DNA of 64,000 bases from Alkalimonas delamerensis (GCF_030717955.1 NZ_JAUZVY010000002.1:372001-436000); one strand, 5' to 3'; counted from the first letter of the stretch, positions 33,894 through 42,801 are shown. The notes: generated by a model from the sequence alone, not told the origin. Made by a program: numbers and translations.

Positions 33894-36283
33894 GATTTCA
33901 GCAACCTCAATGAGTTGGACACCACCAGTACCGAGCTGAAGGACATCCCCAGCACCGCGATGTAGGGCGTCACCAGTCCCACCACCGCCAGTGGAATAAT
34001 TATCAGGTTGTAGCCTACCGACCAGGCGAGGTTTTGTCGAATGGTCCGTGCCGTTTGCTCACCGCCCGCCAACAAAGTTTGCAGCAAGCTTAAATCGTTG
34101 CGTAAAATCAGCACATCGGCCTGGTTCTTGGCCAGATCGGTGCCACCTTGCAGGGTGACAGAGACATCGGCGGCATGAAAGCAGGCACTGTCATTGATGC
34201 CATCGCCGACCATCATCAGCTGTTCAGAGTCCTGTTTTAACTGCTGAAGCACGGCCACCTTGCGCTCTGGGCTGCAGCCTTTTTCCAGCCAGTCAAAACC
34301 AAGTTCGGATGCCACCCGGTCGGCCTGCTGCGAGCTGTCCCCGGTTAGCAAGCCAAGGGTAAAGCCGCGCTGCTTTAACTGGCGAAGCAAAGCGGGAACC
34401 TCGGGCCGGATTTCGTCTTCCAGCTCAATGGCCGCCAGCAGCTGCTGGTTTAAGCAGACATAGACCATCGCATCCGGCGCTGCGCTAAGCTGACAGAAAT
34501 CGGCATTGCCCACCCGAAGCTCCTGCTGCTGATAGCGACCGGAAATACCGGCACCAATGTGGATCTGCACATCGTCAAGCGGCAGCTCCTCGGTCAGCCA
34601 GGGCTGGAAAGCTTTGCCTATCGGGTGTTCGGAGTGACGCTCCAGATTGGCCACCAGGTTCAGCAGCTGCTCTTTGCGCCAGTCGGGTTGAAACAACTGC
34701 ACCTGATGCACGCTAAAACGGCCCTGAGTTAAGGTGCCGGTTTTATCAAAGACGATTTGGCTGAGCTTGGGCAACTGGTCCAGCACCTGATTGTTTTTAA
34801 TTAAAATGTGCTTGCGGTTGAGCTGCGCCAGCGAGCAGGTGATGGCCGTCGGGGTGGCCAGCGCCAGTGCGCAGGGGCAGGTGGCCACCAGTACCGACAA
34901 GGTGACCCAAAAAGCCCGGCCGGCATCGATCCAGAAAAACCAGACCAAAAAGGTGGCCAGAGCAATCAGCAGCAGCCGTTCGACAAAGTACTGCGCCAGC
35001 TCGTCGGTTTTTTCCGCCAGTTTGGGCTTTTGGTTGAGGGTTGCTTGTTGCAACTGAATGATCTGGCCCAGCCGCGATAGTGCCAGTGGCTGAGTCACCT
35101 GCACTTGCAGGACGCCATCGTGATTGACGCTGCCTGCCAGCACTGAGCTGCCGCATCCTTTGGCAATGGGCTGGTACTCGCCGGTTAGCATCGATTCATC
35201 GACGCTGCTGGTACCGGCTATGACGTCACCGTCGGCCGGCAGGGTTTCACCGGCTTTGACCAAAATGCAATCGCCCGGTTGCAACCGCCTGGCCGAGGTG
35301 CTTTGTGGCTGACCATCAATCAGCTGGGTGGCGGTTACCGGCATAATTTTTAACAGATTGCTGGTGGCATCGCGGGCCTTGGCCCTGGCCCGGTATTCAA
35401 AGAATTTGCCGAGCTGCAGGAAAAACACAAACATGCAGACCGACTCAAAATAGACTTCACCGCTTTCAGTCAGGGTGGCATAAGCCGAGGCAAAGTAGGT
35501 GTAGTAGATGGCCAGACTCACCGGCACATCCATGTTCATTTTGCGGTTGACGATGCTGCGCCAGGCGCTGGTAACAAAGGGCAGGGCGGCATAAAAAGCC
35601 ACCGGAGTGGTCAGCAGCATGCTGATCCAGCGCAGGTAATCCTGATGCTCAGGGTCGATGCCAGTCCATTCGCCAAAATACAGCGCCACGGCCAGCATCA
35701 TCACTTGCAAGGAAAGAATGCCGGACACCGCCAGTCGTTTTAAGTAGCGGCCCAGTTCGGCTTTGTAGAGGTGTTCTTCTTCATCGGCGGCAAAGGGACT
35801 GGCCTGATAGCCAAGCTGCGCGATCTGCTGCAAAATCTGACTGAGCTTAAGCCGCTCAGGCTGCCAGCTGATTAAGGCACGTTGGGTGCCGGAATTGACA
35901 CTGATGCTGGCAAGACCCGGCAACTGTTTTAAGCGACGTTCAATCAACCAGGCGCAGGCGGCGCAACTGATGCCACTTATCGACAATTCGATGCTGTGCT
36001 GTTCGCCTTCCTGACTGGCCAGATCGGCCAACACGTCAGGGCTGTCAAAGCTGGCCAGCTCCTCGGCCAGATCCGCCGGCATGGCGTCGGCTTTGGTGGC
36101 TGGCTCGGTGCGGAAGCGGTAATAATCGCCCAGCCCTTGCTGAATAATGGTGTCGGCCACCGCATGGCAGCCGGCACAACAAAAGGTGCGTGTTTGTGCT
36201 TCAAATTCCAGCACAAAGTTTTGGCCGGTCAGGACCGGCTCATGGCAGTGAAAGCAGCGCTCGGCAGGCATACTGGACGACAT
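33890..36283 (-). CDS. ccoI: Copper-transporting P-type ATPase CcoI (FixI)
   Basis: P1B-type ATPase that delivers copper for assembly of the cbb3 binuclear centre, 797 residues. N-terminal CxxCH and CCAGC motifs precede a heavy-metal domain with CAAC. Transmembrane metal site CPC is at 469-471, the phosphorylated aspartate Asp513 lies in DKTGTLTQG, and the GDGINDSACFHAADV hinge is present. The extra cysteine-rich N-terminus is typical of CcoI rather than CopA. It sits 6 bases after ccoH and overlaps ccoS. Confidence 0.95.
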   Translation of the reverse strand: MSSSMPAERCFHCHEPVLTGQNFVLEFEAQTRTFCCAGCHAVADTIIQQGLGDYYRFRTEPATKADAMPADLAEELASFDSPDVLADLASQEGEQHSIELSISGISCAACAWLIERRLKQLPGLASISVNSGTQRALISWQPERLKLSQILQQIAQLGYQASPFAADEEEHLYKAELGRYLKRLAVSGILSLQVMMLAVALYFGEWTGIDPEHQDYLRWISMLLTTPVAFYAALPFVTSAWRSIVNRKMNMDVPVSLAIYYTYFASAYATLTESGEVYFESVCMFVFFLQLGKFFEYRARAKARDATSNLLKIMPVTATQLIDGQPQSTSARRLQPGDCILVKAGETLPADGDVIAGTSSVDESMLTGEYQPIAKGCGSSVLAGSVNHDGVLQVQVTQPLALSRLGQIIQLQQATLNQKPKLAEKTDELAQYFVERLLLIALATFLVWFFWIDAGRAFWVTLSVLVATCPCALALATPTAITCSLAQLNRKHILIKNNQVLDQLPKLSQIVFDKTGTLTQGRFSVHQVQLFQPDWRKEQLLNLVANLERHSEHPIGKAFQPWLTEELPLDDVQIHIGAGISGRYQQQELRVGNADFCQLSAAPDAMVYVCLNQQLLAAIELEDEIRPEVPALLRQLKQRGFTLGLLTGDSSQQADRVASELGFDWLEKGCSPERKVAVLQQLKQDSEQLMMVGDGINDSACFHAADVSVTLQGGTDLAKNQADVLILRNDLSLLQTLLAGGEQTARTIRQNLAWSVGYNLIIIPLAVVGLVTPYIAVLGMSFSSVLVVSNSLRLLKS

Positions 36284-36289
36284 CGGGGG

Positions 36290-36775
36290 TTAGTAGCCTA
36301 ACCTGACTTCTTGCTCGGTCGGCACGTCCAGGGTCACGCGCAAGCGCCACTCTTTGCTGTCATCCGACACCACCAGACGAAAGCGTCCACTGGGGGTATG
36401 GGGCAGGGTAGCGACATACAACAGTTCGCCGCTGCGCTCGGCCACCACCTCAAAATCGTGCGCCCCTAAGGTGGTGTGATGAAAGTCCAGATGCAGGGTT
36501 TCATCCAGCACCGCATTTTCGGCAAAACGCACTACGGCTCTGTTGCCAATTACCAGCACATGGGCTTCCAGGTTACGCAGCGCGGCTTCGCGGTACAGCT
36601 CCAGCCGGTTGTTGATGGTGCGGCCTTCACGGTAGTAATCATCGACCACCATTTCCGGTTGGTTCTGCAGCATCACATGAAAGGCCCAGCCACCTCGGAT
36701 AAAGGCGACCAGTGGGATCAGGATCAGGATCCAGGGCCAGAGTTGCTTGTACCAGGGTTGTGTATCCAGTTGCAT
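36290..36775 (-). CDS. ccoH: cbb3 oxidase assembly protein CcoH (FixH)
   Basis: Membrane-anchored assembly factor of cbb3 oxidase, 161 residues. One N-terminal helix (LWPWILILIPLVAFIRGGW) is followed by the family segment QPEMVVDDYYREGRTINNRLE and a beta-rich periplasmic FixH domain. It starts the assembly operon ccoH-ccoI-ccoS-(UreH-like), separated from ccoP by a terminator, so it either has its own promoter or receives read-through from the structural genes. Confidence 0.9.
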   Translation of the reverse strand: MQLDTQPWYKQLWPWILILIPLVAFIRGGWAFHVMLQNQPEMVVDDYYREGRTINNRLELYREAALRNLEAHVLVIGNRAVVRFAENAVLDETLHLDFHHTTLGAHDFEVVAERSGELLYVATLPHTPSGRFRLVVSDDSKEWRLRVTLDVPTEQEVRLGY

Positions 36776-36787
36776 CGAAGAATCCTC

Positions 36788-36818
36788 GTAAAAATAAACC
36801 CCGCAGCCGGGGTTTATT
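36788..36818 (-). terminator. Terminator of the ccoNOQP operon
   Basis: AATAAACCCCG pairs with CGGGGTTTATT (36793-36818), followed on the minus strand by TTTTTACG. It lies between ccoP and ccoH and probably attenuates the assembly genes relative to the structural genes. Confidence 0.8.
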
Positions 36819-36841
36819 CTAACCTGAAAAAGGGACCAAAA

Positions 36842-37822
36842 TCAGTTTTGTTTCGGCGGCTCAGGGTTGGACAGCCGATACACGTAGGCGGTCAGAATAT
36901 GCACCTTGTCCTCACCCAGAGTATGGCGGAAGGCTGGCATTTCACCAAAGCGGCCCTGCACCAGCGTTTCGGTAATATCGGCCGCTGAACCACCGTACAG
37001 CCAGATGTTGTTGGTCAGGTTTGGCGCGCCAAAGGGCAGGTTGTGCGCCACACTGCCTTTGCCATCAATGCCGTGGCAGGCTGCGCACATGCCAAACTGT
37101 GCTTTGCCGGCTTCGGCATCGCGCTGATTGACGGTACGACCCGACAAGCTCAGCACATAAGCCGTCATTTCGCGAACGCCTTGCTCGCCCAGCGCATCTT
37201 TGAAACCTGGCATGGCGGCTTTACGGCCATACAGCAAGGTTTCGCGGATTTTGTCCGGTGTGCCGCCCCACTGCCAATCGTTGTTGGTCAGGTTCGGAAA
37301 GCCGCGTTGGCCGCGGGCATCCGAGCCATGACACTGAGCACAGTTTTGCAGGAACAAACGCTGACCAATGCGCAGGGCATCTTCATCGTAGGCCAGATCC
37401 AGCACATCGCGCTCAGCAAACTGGCGGAACACCGGGCCATAGACTTCATCAGCGCGGGTCATCTCGCGGTCAAGCTGCACATTGAGACCCGCTTCACGGG
37501 CGGCAATCACCGCTTGCTCCGACTCTTCCAGCGACAAAATGCCCTGGTTGGAACTGGTCCACTTTAAAAAGCCTTGGTAATTGCCAAGACCAGGGTAGGC
37601 GGCCAGGTACAACAAGCCCCAGGCCAGAGTGGCGTAGAACATGTAAGTCCACCACTTTGGCAGCGGGTTGTTCAGCTCTGAGATGCCGTCGTGTTCATGG
37701 CCGGTGGTCTCGTCTTCGCTAACACCGACGTAGTTTTTCAGGTTCCAGGTAAGCAAAACAAAACAAATTACCAGAGTAACCAGTGTAAAAATAATGATCC
37801 AAGCGCTCCAGAAGCTACTCAT
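36842..37822 (-). CDS. ccoP: cbb3 cytochrome c oxidase subunit III (diheme CcoP)
   Basis: Diheme c-type cytochrome that feeds electrons into the cbb3 oxidase, 326 residues. An N-terminal helix (SAWIIIFTLVTLVICFVLLTW) and a second (WTYMFYATLAWGLLYLAAYPGLG) precede two cytochrome c domains with heme motifs CAQCH and CAACH; downstream Met ligands lie in AAMPGF and EMPAF. The frame is open to 37903, but ATG 37822 has AGGAG upstream and overlaps the ccoQ end by 8 bases. Confidence 0.95.
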   Translation of the reverse strand: MSSFWSAWIIIFTLVTLVICFVLLTWNLKNYVGVSEDETTGHEHDGISELNNPLPKWWTYMFYATLAWGLLYLAAYPGLGNYQGFLKWTSSNQGILSLEESEQAVIAAREAGLNVQLDREMTRADEVYGPVFRQFAERDVLDLAYDEDALRIGQRLFLQNCAQCHGSDARGQRGFPNLTNNDWQWGGTPDKIRETLLYGRKAAMPGFKDALGEQGVREMTAYVLSLSGRTVNQRDAEAGKAQFGMCAACHGIDGKGSVAHNLPFGAPNLTNNIWLYGGSAADITETLVQGRFGEMPAFRHTLGEDKVHILTAYVYRLSNPEPPKQN

Positions 37823-38006
37823 GATCGGACTCCTGTTGTTGTTTTTGCGATGGCTTTGCTGGCTTTGGCTCGTCGTCAAACACCAGGTTTGCCGCCTCGT
37901 CAAAGTCTTTCTTCCTTCCTTTGCTGTAGGCCCAGATCACCAGGCCAACAAAGCCCACAAATAAGAGGACAGTAAGGACGGTATGCATTAAGGTTGCTGT
38001 TTCCAT
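37815..38006 (-). CDS. ccoQ: cbb3 oxidase small subunit CcoQ
   Basis: Single-helix subunit of 63 residues that stabilises the oxidase core. The helix (VLTVLLFVGFVGLVIWAYSKGRK) is followed by the typical FDEAANLVFDDE tail. It lies between ccoO (5-base gap) and ccoP (overlap). The ATG has only a weak ribosome site; an internal ATG at residue 7 is the alternative start. Confidence 0.9.
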   Translation of the reverse strand: METATLMHTVLTVLLFVGFVGLVIWAYSKGRKKDFDEAANLVFDDEPKPAKPSQKQQQESDHE

Positions 38007-38011
38007 AGCCG

Positions 38012-38623
38012 TTACTTCAGGTGCGTGCCCAAGGATTGCAGGTAAGCAATCAGGGCTTCCATTTCAGTTTTACCACGAACGGCATCAGCTGCTCCTGCAA
38101 TGTCCTCGTCGGTGTAAGGCACGCCCAGCATACGGAACACCTCCAGTTTGCGCGCAGTATGGCGGCCATCCAGTACCCGGTCGGCCAACCAGGGGTAGGC
38201 CGGCATATTGGACTGTGGCACCACCGAGCGTGGGTCCATCATGTGGGCATAGTGCCAGTCATCGCTGTAGCGTCCGCCGACCCGAGCCAGATCCGGCCCT
38301 GTCCGTTTGGAACCCCATAAATGCGGGTGCTCCCAGACATGCTCACCGGCCACCGAGTAGTGACCATAGCGCTCCACCTCTGAGCGGAATGGGCGGATCA
38401 TCTGGCTGTGGCAGTTGTTGCAGCCTTCGCGGATGTAAATGTCACGGCCTTCCATTTCCAGTGCTGTGTAAGGGCGTAAGCCGTGCACCGGAGTGGTGGT
38501 TTCTTCCAGGTACATCAGCGGCGTGATTTGCACCAGGGTTCCGAAGCTGATGGCGATGATGGTGAAAATTCCCAGCAAGCCAACGCTTTTTTCAATTTTT
38601 TCGTGATGATTTTTATTCGACAT
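38012..38623 (-). CDS. ccoO: cbb3 cytochrome c oxidase subunit II (monoheme CcoO)
   Basis: Membrane-anchored monoheme cytochrome c of the cbb3 oxidase, 203 residues. The helix VGLLGIFTIIAISFGTLVQITPLMYL is followed by the heme motif CNNCH in REGCNNCHSQMIRPFRSEVERYGHYS, and RTGPDLARVGGRYSDDWH is conserved. GAGGAG precedes ATG 38623; the longer open frame to 38653 is unlikely. It starts 10 bases after ccoN ends. Confidence 0.95.
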   Translation of the reverse strand: MSNKNHHEKIEKSVGLLGIFTIIAISFGTLVQITPLMYLEETTTPVHGLRPYTALEMEGRDIYIREGCNNCHSQMIRPFRSEVERYGHYSVAGEHVWEHPHLWGSKRTGPDLARVGGRYSDDWHYAHMMDPRSVVPQSNMPAYPWLADRVLDGRHTARKLEVFRMLGVPYTDEDIAGAADAVRGKTEMEALIAYLQSLGTHLK

Positions 38624-38633
38624 TATTCGCTCC

Positions 38634-40064
38634 TCAGGCCACAGCTTCAGCAACAGGCTTCAGGGAGTGGTTCTCTGCACGCAGGGTTTTGTAGACGTTG
38701 TACGCCATCACAAACATCCCGGCCAACACGAAGACACCACCAACAAAACGCATCAGGTAAAACGGCATGGACGCCTCGACGCTTTCAACAAAGCTGTAAG
38801 TCAGGGTGCCGTCGGTGTTGACTGCGCGCCACATCATGCCCTGCATAATACCGGAGATCCACATGGCCACGATGTAAAGCACCACGCCAATGGTGTGCAG
38901 CCAGAAGTGGGTGTTGATCAATTGGATGCTGTACATCCGGCCTTGGTTAAAGAGGGCAGGAACCAGGTAATACATGGCACCGATGGAAATCATCGCAACC
39001 CAGCCCAAAGCACCGGAGTGCACGTGGCCTACGGTCCAGTCGGTGTAGTGCGATAAGGCATTGACCGATTTAATGGCCATCATCGGGCCTTCAAAGGTCG
39101 ACATGCCGTAGAAAGACAGCGACACAATCAGGAAACGCAGAATAGGGTCGGTTTTCAGTTTATGCCAGGCACCGGACAAGGTCATGATGCCGTTGATCAT
39201 GCCACCCCAGCTTGGAACAAACAGAATAACCGACATCACCATGCCCAGCGACTGAGTCCAGTCCGGCAAGGCGGTGTAGTGCAAGTGGTGCGGGCCGGCC
39301 CAGATGTACAGACCAATCAGCGCCCAGAAGTGCACAATGGACAAACGGTAAGAATAAACCGGGCGACCGGCTTGCTTCGGAACGAAGTAATACATCATAC
39401 CCAGGAAGCCTGCTGTCAGCAGGAAGCCTACTGCATTGTGGCCGTACCACCACTGGATCATCGCATCCACAGCGCCAGAATAGATGGAGTACGACTTCCA
39501 CAGGGACACCGGGATCACCATGTTGTTGACGATGTGCAGCACTGCGACGGTAATGATAAAGGCGCCGTAGAACCAGTTGGCCACATAGATGTGGCTGGTT
39601 TTACGCTTGACCAGGGTACCAAAGAACACCACCGCAAAGGCAACCCAGACGATGGCAATCAAAATGGCAATTGGCCACTCCAGCTCAGCGTACTCTTTGG
39701 ACTGGGTAATGCCCAGCGGCAGGGTAATGGCCGCCAGCACGATCACCGTTTGCCAGCCCCAAAAGGTGAACATCGCCAGTTTTTCGGCAAATAAGCGTAC
39801 CTGACAAGTTCGCTGCACCACATAGTAGGCCGTTGCCATCAAGGCACTGGTGCCGAAGGCAAAAATCACGGCATTGGTATGAAGGGGACGAAGTCGACTA
39901 TAGGTCAACCAAGGAATGTCAAAGTTCAGCGCAGGCCAATACAATTGGGCTGCAAGAAGTACACCTACCGCCATACCCACAATGCCCCATAAGATGGTGG
40001 CAAGGGTAAAGAGACGGACAACGCTATAGTTGTAGTCAACTTCTAACGATTTAGTCTGGCTCAT
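38634..40064 (-). CDS. ccoN: cbb3 cytochrome c oxidase catalytic subunit I (CcoN)
   Basis: Heme-copper oxidase subunit with the low-spin heme and the heme b3-CuB site where O2 is reduced, 476 residues and about twelve helices. Ligand-bearing segments are visible, such as RLRPLHTNAVIF, WWYGHNAVGFLLTAGFLG (CuB region), AGPHHLHYTALPDW and HWTVGHVHSGALGW-like DWTVGHVHSGALGW. The open frame reaches 40211, but ATG 40064 gives the normal N-terminus MSQTKSLEVDYNYSV. It is the first gene of ccoNOQP. High-affinity oxidases of this type serve low-oxygen respiration. A 21-bp perfect palindrome lies about 190 bases upstream. Confidence 0.96.
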   Translation of the reverse strand: MSQTKSLEVDYNYSVVRLFTLATILWGIVGMAVGVLLAAQLYWPALNFDIPWLTYSRLRPLHTNAVIFAFGTSALMATAYYVVQRTCQVRLFAEKLAMFTFWGWQTVIVLAAITLPLGITQSKEYAELEWPIAILIAIVWVAFAVVFFGTLVKRKTSHIYVANWFYGAFIITVAVLHIVNNMVIPVSLWKSYSIYSGAVDAMIQWWYGHNAVGFLLTAGFLGMMYYFVPKQAGRPVYSYRLSIVHFWALIGLYIWAGPHHLHYTALPDWTQSLGMVMSVILFVPSWGGMINGIMTLSGAWHKLKTDPILRFLIVSLSFYGMSTFEGPMMAIKSVNALSHYTDWTVGHVHSGALGWVAMISIGAMYYLVPALFNQGRMYSIQLINTHFWLHTIGVVLYIVAMWISGIMQGMMWRAVNTDGTLTYSFVESVEASMPFYLMRFVGGVFVLAGMFVMAYNVYKTLRAENHSLKPVAEAVA

Positions 40065-40253
40065 ATCGAGTTCCACTGCAGTTTCGCTGGTTATACAGAA
40101 TCCACTTTGGTAAGTGGCGCTTTTTTTATAGCCGGAGTCGGTCGTTGCGTCACTGCAATGTACCCACTCCGGGTTATTCTGCCTGCGGATGATAAAGAGT
40201 TCACTTTGCAAAAGAAAGCCGAATCCGCAGCTTTTATGATTTAGAACAAAGTC

Positions 40254-40274
40254 CTTGTTTACAAAGTAAACAAG
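40254..40274. promoter_or_regulatory. 21-bp perfect palindrome upstream of ccoN
   Basis: CTTGTTTAC (40254-40262) and GTAAACAAG (40266-40274) are exact reverse complements around AAA. It lies in the divergent region between ccoN (minus) and a small lipoprotein gene (plus). It does not match the FNR consensus (TTGAT-N4-ATCAA). It looks like an operator for an unidentified dimeric repressor or activator. Confidence 0.55.
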
Positions 40275-40354
40275 TCGCGTCGGTCTTTGGTTGTTTTACC
40301 GCATTCAGGGTACACTGTCTGCCCTTATGATGATGCTGAGGTCTGGCTGGTTTC

Positions 40355-40765
40355 ATGCGCACTTTTTCATGGCTGTGGTGGCCGCCCCTGGTTTTTTTTA
40401 TGCTGCTTTTGACTGGCTGCCAGCCAAAGGAGCCGCTCGATGACAGCGAACAGTTGCTTTATGATAGCACAGGGCTGCGGCTTACTATAAATCCTGCCCA
40501 TGTTCCGGTGGAATCTTTGTTGCGGCTGCGACTGAGCTCGGAGCAAAGTTTTGCTGCCATAACTGGTGAGATCAGCGGCGTCTCCATGTACATGGGGCGG
40601 ATCCCCGTGCGTTTTGAAAAGCTGAGTGAAGGGAAGTGGCAGGCTGAATTTTTGCTGGGCGCTTGTACCGATCCCCAAATGCAGTGGCAGCTGCTGCTGC
40701 GGCTCACTGCAGCCGATGGCACTGAGCAGCTGATTCGGGCAGGCTTTCAAAGCAGTTGGCGCTAA
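40355..40765 (+). CDS. Small lipoprotein beside the cbb3 operon, unknown function
   Basis: I do not recognise this 136-residue protein. A signal peptide with lipobox LTGC (Cys22) precedes a beta-rich domain of about 110 residues. The stretch SGVSMYMGRIPVRFEKLSEGKWQAEFLLGACTD has a Met-x-Met-Gly pattern, an aromatic Trp and a later Cys, loosely reminiscent of FixH/YtkA-like periplasmic copper-handling domains. Divergence from ccoN with the shared palindrome suggests a link to the oxidase, but that is inference. The promoter may lie at GGTACACTGTCTG just upstream. Confidence 0.6.
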   Translation: MRTFSWLWWPPLVFFMLLLTGCQPKEPLDDSEQLLYDSTGLRLTINPAHVPVESLLRLRLSSEQSFAAITGEISGVSMYMGRIPVRFEKLSEGKWQAEFLLGACTDPQMQWQLLLRLTAADGTEQLIRAGFQSSWR

Positions 40766-40818
40766 AGCTGAAGAGTCAAGGGCTGAAGAGTCTAACGCTT
40801 TGAAGCTTGCTGCAAGAC

Positions 40819-41685
40819 TCAGCGCGGCAGCAGGCGCTGCACCAGCTGCAAGGGCGCTGGCTTAGGGGTCAAACGCGCACTTTCAACACAGACAAAATCC
40901 AGATAACCCTCGTTCGGGACATCGGCCAGTGCCTGGCTTTTATCAGCACCCGGGTTCCACAAAATGGCGCTGTCATGGCCTTGTTGCTGCAGCTTGAGTT
41001 CAGTGGCGCCATCTTGCAAACGCAAAGTGGTTGCCGGTTGGCGGTAGATGCGGTCGGTTTCACCAAGAAGCACAGCCGGTTGGCCGGCCTTTTGTACCGT
41101 GCTGGCAGTGACTTTGTCATCATACCGCGGGCCAAGCCCATGCACTTTTAGCTGAGCCGGATCCTGACAACGAAAGTAACTGTGCAAGGCGGCCTGCTGA
41201 TAGATGGCCTCATCGCAGCGCAGGGTGATTTCCAGCGCCTCAGCACTCAGCCGCAGCTGCAATTGCAGCTCGACCGGCTTGCGGTGCGGCACAGCTATCT
41301 GCTGCAAATCTGTCTGCGGCAAATCGCTGAAATGACTGTGCAGGCAGAGCAGGGCACTGTCGTCACGGCATTCCTGACTGTGAAGCTGCCACAGCCGGGT
41401 ACGGGCCAAACCATGGCTGGGCTGAGCCGCGGCATCGGTAATCTGCGCCGGATCGGCCGGGCCAAACCAGGGCCAGCAGATGGGAATGCCACCGCGGATG
41501 GCTTTGCCCTGCCAACTGGCCATGGGCGACAGCCACAAGCGCTCGTCTGCCGGGACCGGTTGGTAGGACAACACCTGAGCGCCATACAGGCTGATCACCG
41601 CACTAGCCGCACCTGCCTGCAAACGGTAGCAAGGCAGGGTGCTTAAGTGGGCAAAGCCGGTGATGGCTTCAATGCGGCAGGGCAT
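40819..41685 (-). CDS. D-hexose-6-phosphate mutarotase (YeaD family)
   Basis: Epimerises the alpha and beta anomers of glucose-6-phosphate and related sugars; aldose-1-epimerase fold, 288 residues. Family motifs are RGGIPICWPWFG, SHGLARTRLWQL (catalytic-region His), ALHSYFRC and the Glu-containing NEGYLDFVCVESA. It follows gap by 6 bases on the same strand, a pairing known from E. coli (gapA-yeaD), so it is probably cotranscribed with gap. Confidence 0.92.
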   Translation of the reverse strand: MPCRIEAITGFAHLSTLPCYRLQAGAASAVISLYGAQVLSYQPVPADERLWLSPMASWQGKAIRGGIPICWPWFGPADPAQITDAAAQPSHGLARTRLWQLHSQECRDDSALLCLHSHFSDLPQTDLQQIAVPHRKPVELQLQLRLSAEALEITLRCDEAIYQQAALHSYFRCQDPAQLKVHGLGPRYDDKVTASTVQKAGQPAVLLGETDRIYRQPATTLRLQDGATELKLQQQGHDSAILWNPGADKSQALADVPNEGYLDFVCVESARLTPKPAPLQLVQRLLPR

Positions 41686-41691
41686 TGGGGC

Positions 41692-42696
41692 TTACTGCAT
41701 CATTTGAACGGTGTTGTCCAGCATCCGGTTGCTGAAACCCCACTCGTTGTCGTACCAGGACATCACTTTGACCAGGCGGCGATTGACCCGGGTTTCGCTG
41801 GCATCAAAGATGGATGACATCGGGTTGTGGTTAAAATCAACCGACACCAACGGCAGATCATTGACCATCAGCGCTTCGCTCAAGGGTGCTGTGGCCGCCG
41901 CTTGACGAATAATGTCATTCACTTCGTCGACCGTGGTGGTGCGACCGGCAATAAAGCACAGGTCAACCAGCGACACGTTCAGGGTCGGCACCCGCACGGC
42001 CAGGCCATCAAACTTGCCTTGCAGCTCTGGCACCACCAAACCAACAGCCGCAGCGGCGCCGGTTTTGGTTGGGATCATCGACATGGCAGCAGCCCGGGCG
42101 CGGCGCACATCGGTGTGGTAAACGTCGCTTAAACGCTGGTCGTTGGTGTAGGCATGAATGGTGGTCATCAGGCCGGACTCAATGCCCAGTGCATCGTTCA
42201 AGGGTTTGGCGATGGGCGCCAGACAGTTGGTGGTGCAGGAGGCGTTGGAGATAATGGTCATGTCCGGGGTGATGATGTCATGGTTGACGCCATAAACAAT
42301 GGTGGCGTCGACATTCTTGGCCGGTGCCGAGATAATGACTTTTTTAGCCCCGGCTTCCAGGTGAGCGCCAGCGCTGCTGCGATCGGTAAAGAGGCCGGTG
42401 CATTCGAGCACCACATCGACCTGCAGCTCTTTCCAGGGCAAGTTGGCCGGGTTGCGCTCGCTTAAAGTGCGGATTTCGTCCTGATTGACAAAGATGGCGC
42501 TGTCGGAATGTTCAACCTGGGCCGGAAAGATGCCGTGAGCTGTGTCATACTTCAGTAAGTGGGCATTGATGGCGGCATCGCCTAAATCATTGATGGCGAC
42601 GATTTTAATATCGTACGACTTATTCGTTTCATACAAAGCCCGTAAAATATTACGGCCGATACGGCCAAAACCGTTGATAGCTACACGAATGGTCAT
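41692..42696 (-). CDS. gap: Type I glyceraldehyde-3-phosphate dehydrogenase
   Basis: Glycolytic and gluconeogenic NAD-dependent dehydrogenase, 334 residues. The Rossmann start VAINGFGRIGRN, the catalytic Cys in SNASCTTNC, the His-containing TIHAYTNDQ, and PTKTGAAAAVGLV are all present. The TNDQ and PTKTGAA forms favour GAPDH over erythrose-4-phosphate dehydrogenase (Epd). The open frame reaches 42714, but ATG 42696 has AAGGGG upstream. A HexR-like box lies 28 bases before the start, so HexR control by Entner-Doudoroff intermediates is likely. Confidence 0.93.
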   Translation of the reverse strand: MTIRVAINGFGRIGRNILRALYETNKSYDIKIVAINDLGDAAINAHLLKYDTAHGIFPAQVEHSDSAIFVNQDEIRTLSERNPANLPWKELQVDVVLECTGLFTDRSSAGAHLEAGAKKVIISAPAKNVDATIVYGVNHDIITPDMTIISNASCTTNCLAPIAKPLNDALGIESGLMTTIHAYTNDQRLSDVYHTDVRRARAAAMSMIPTKTGAAAAVGLVVPELQGKFDGLAVRVPTLNVSLVDLCFIAGRTTTVDEVNDIIRQAAATAPLSEALMVNDLPLVSVDFNHNPMSSIFDASETRVNRRLVKVMSWYDNEWGFSNRMLDNTVQMMQ

Positions 42697-42723
42697 AAAA
42701 CACCCCTTGGTCAAATGGAATTT

Positions 42724-42738
42724 TGTAGTAAAATTACA
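42724..42738. promoter_or_regulatory. HexR-like operator, gap side
   Basis: TGTAGTAAAATTACA differs at only two positions from the proteobacterial HexR consensus TGTAATTAAATTACA. HexR (RpiR family) represses or activates central carbon genes, including gap genes, and is released by KDPG. It lies between gap (minus) and malQ (plus). Confidence 0.65.
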
Positions 42739-42786
42739 TTAATTTGCGAAATACTCAAGCGATAAATGCATCTGCATACGAATTCT

Positions 42787-42801
42787 TGTAATTAAATAAC
42801 G
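42787..42801. promoter_or_regulatory. Second HexR-like half-conserved box, malQ side
   Basis: TGTAATTAAATAACG matches the left 11 positions of the HexR consensus exactly but loses the right arm. Together with the stronger box at 42724 it may allow co-regulation of gap and the glycogen genes. Confidence 0.4.

Noticed and set aside
40065..40354. FNR box upstream of ccoN
   Set aside because: No TTGAT-N4-ATCAA-like site; the palindrome present has a different half-site.
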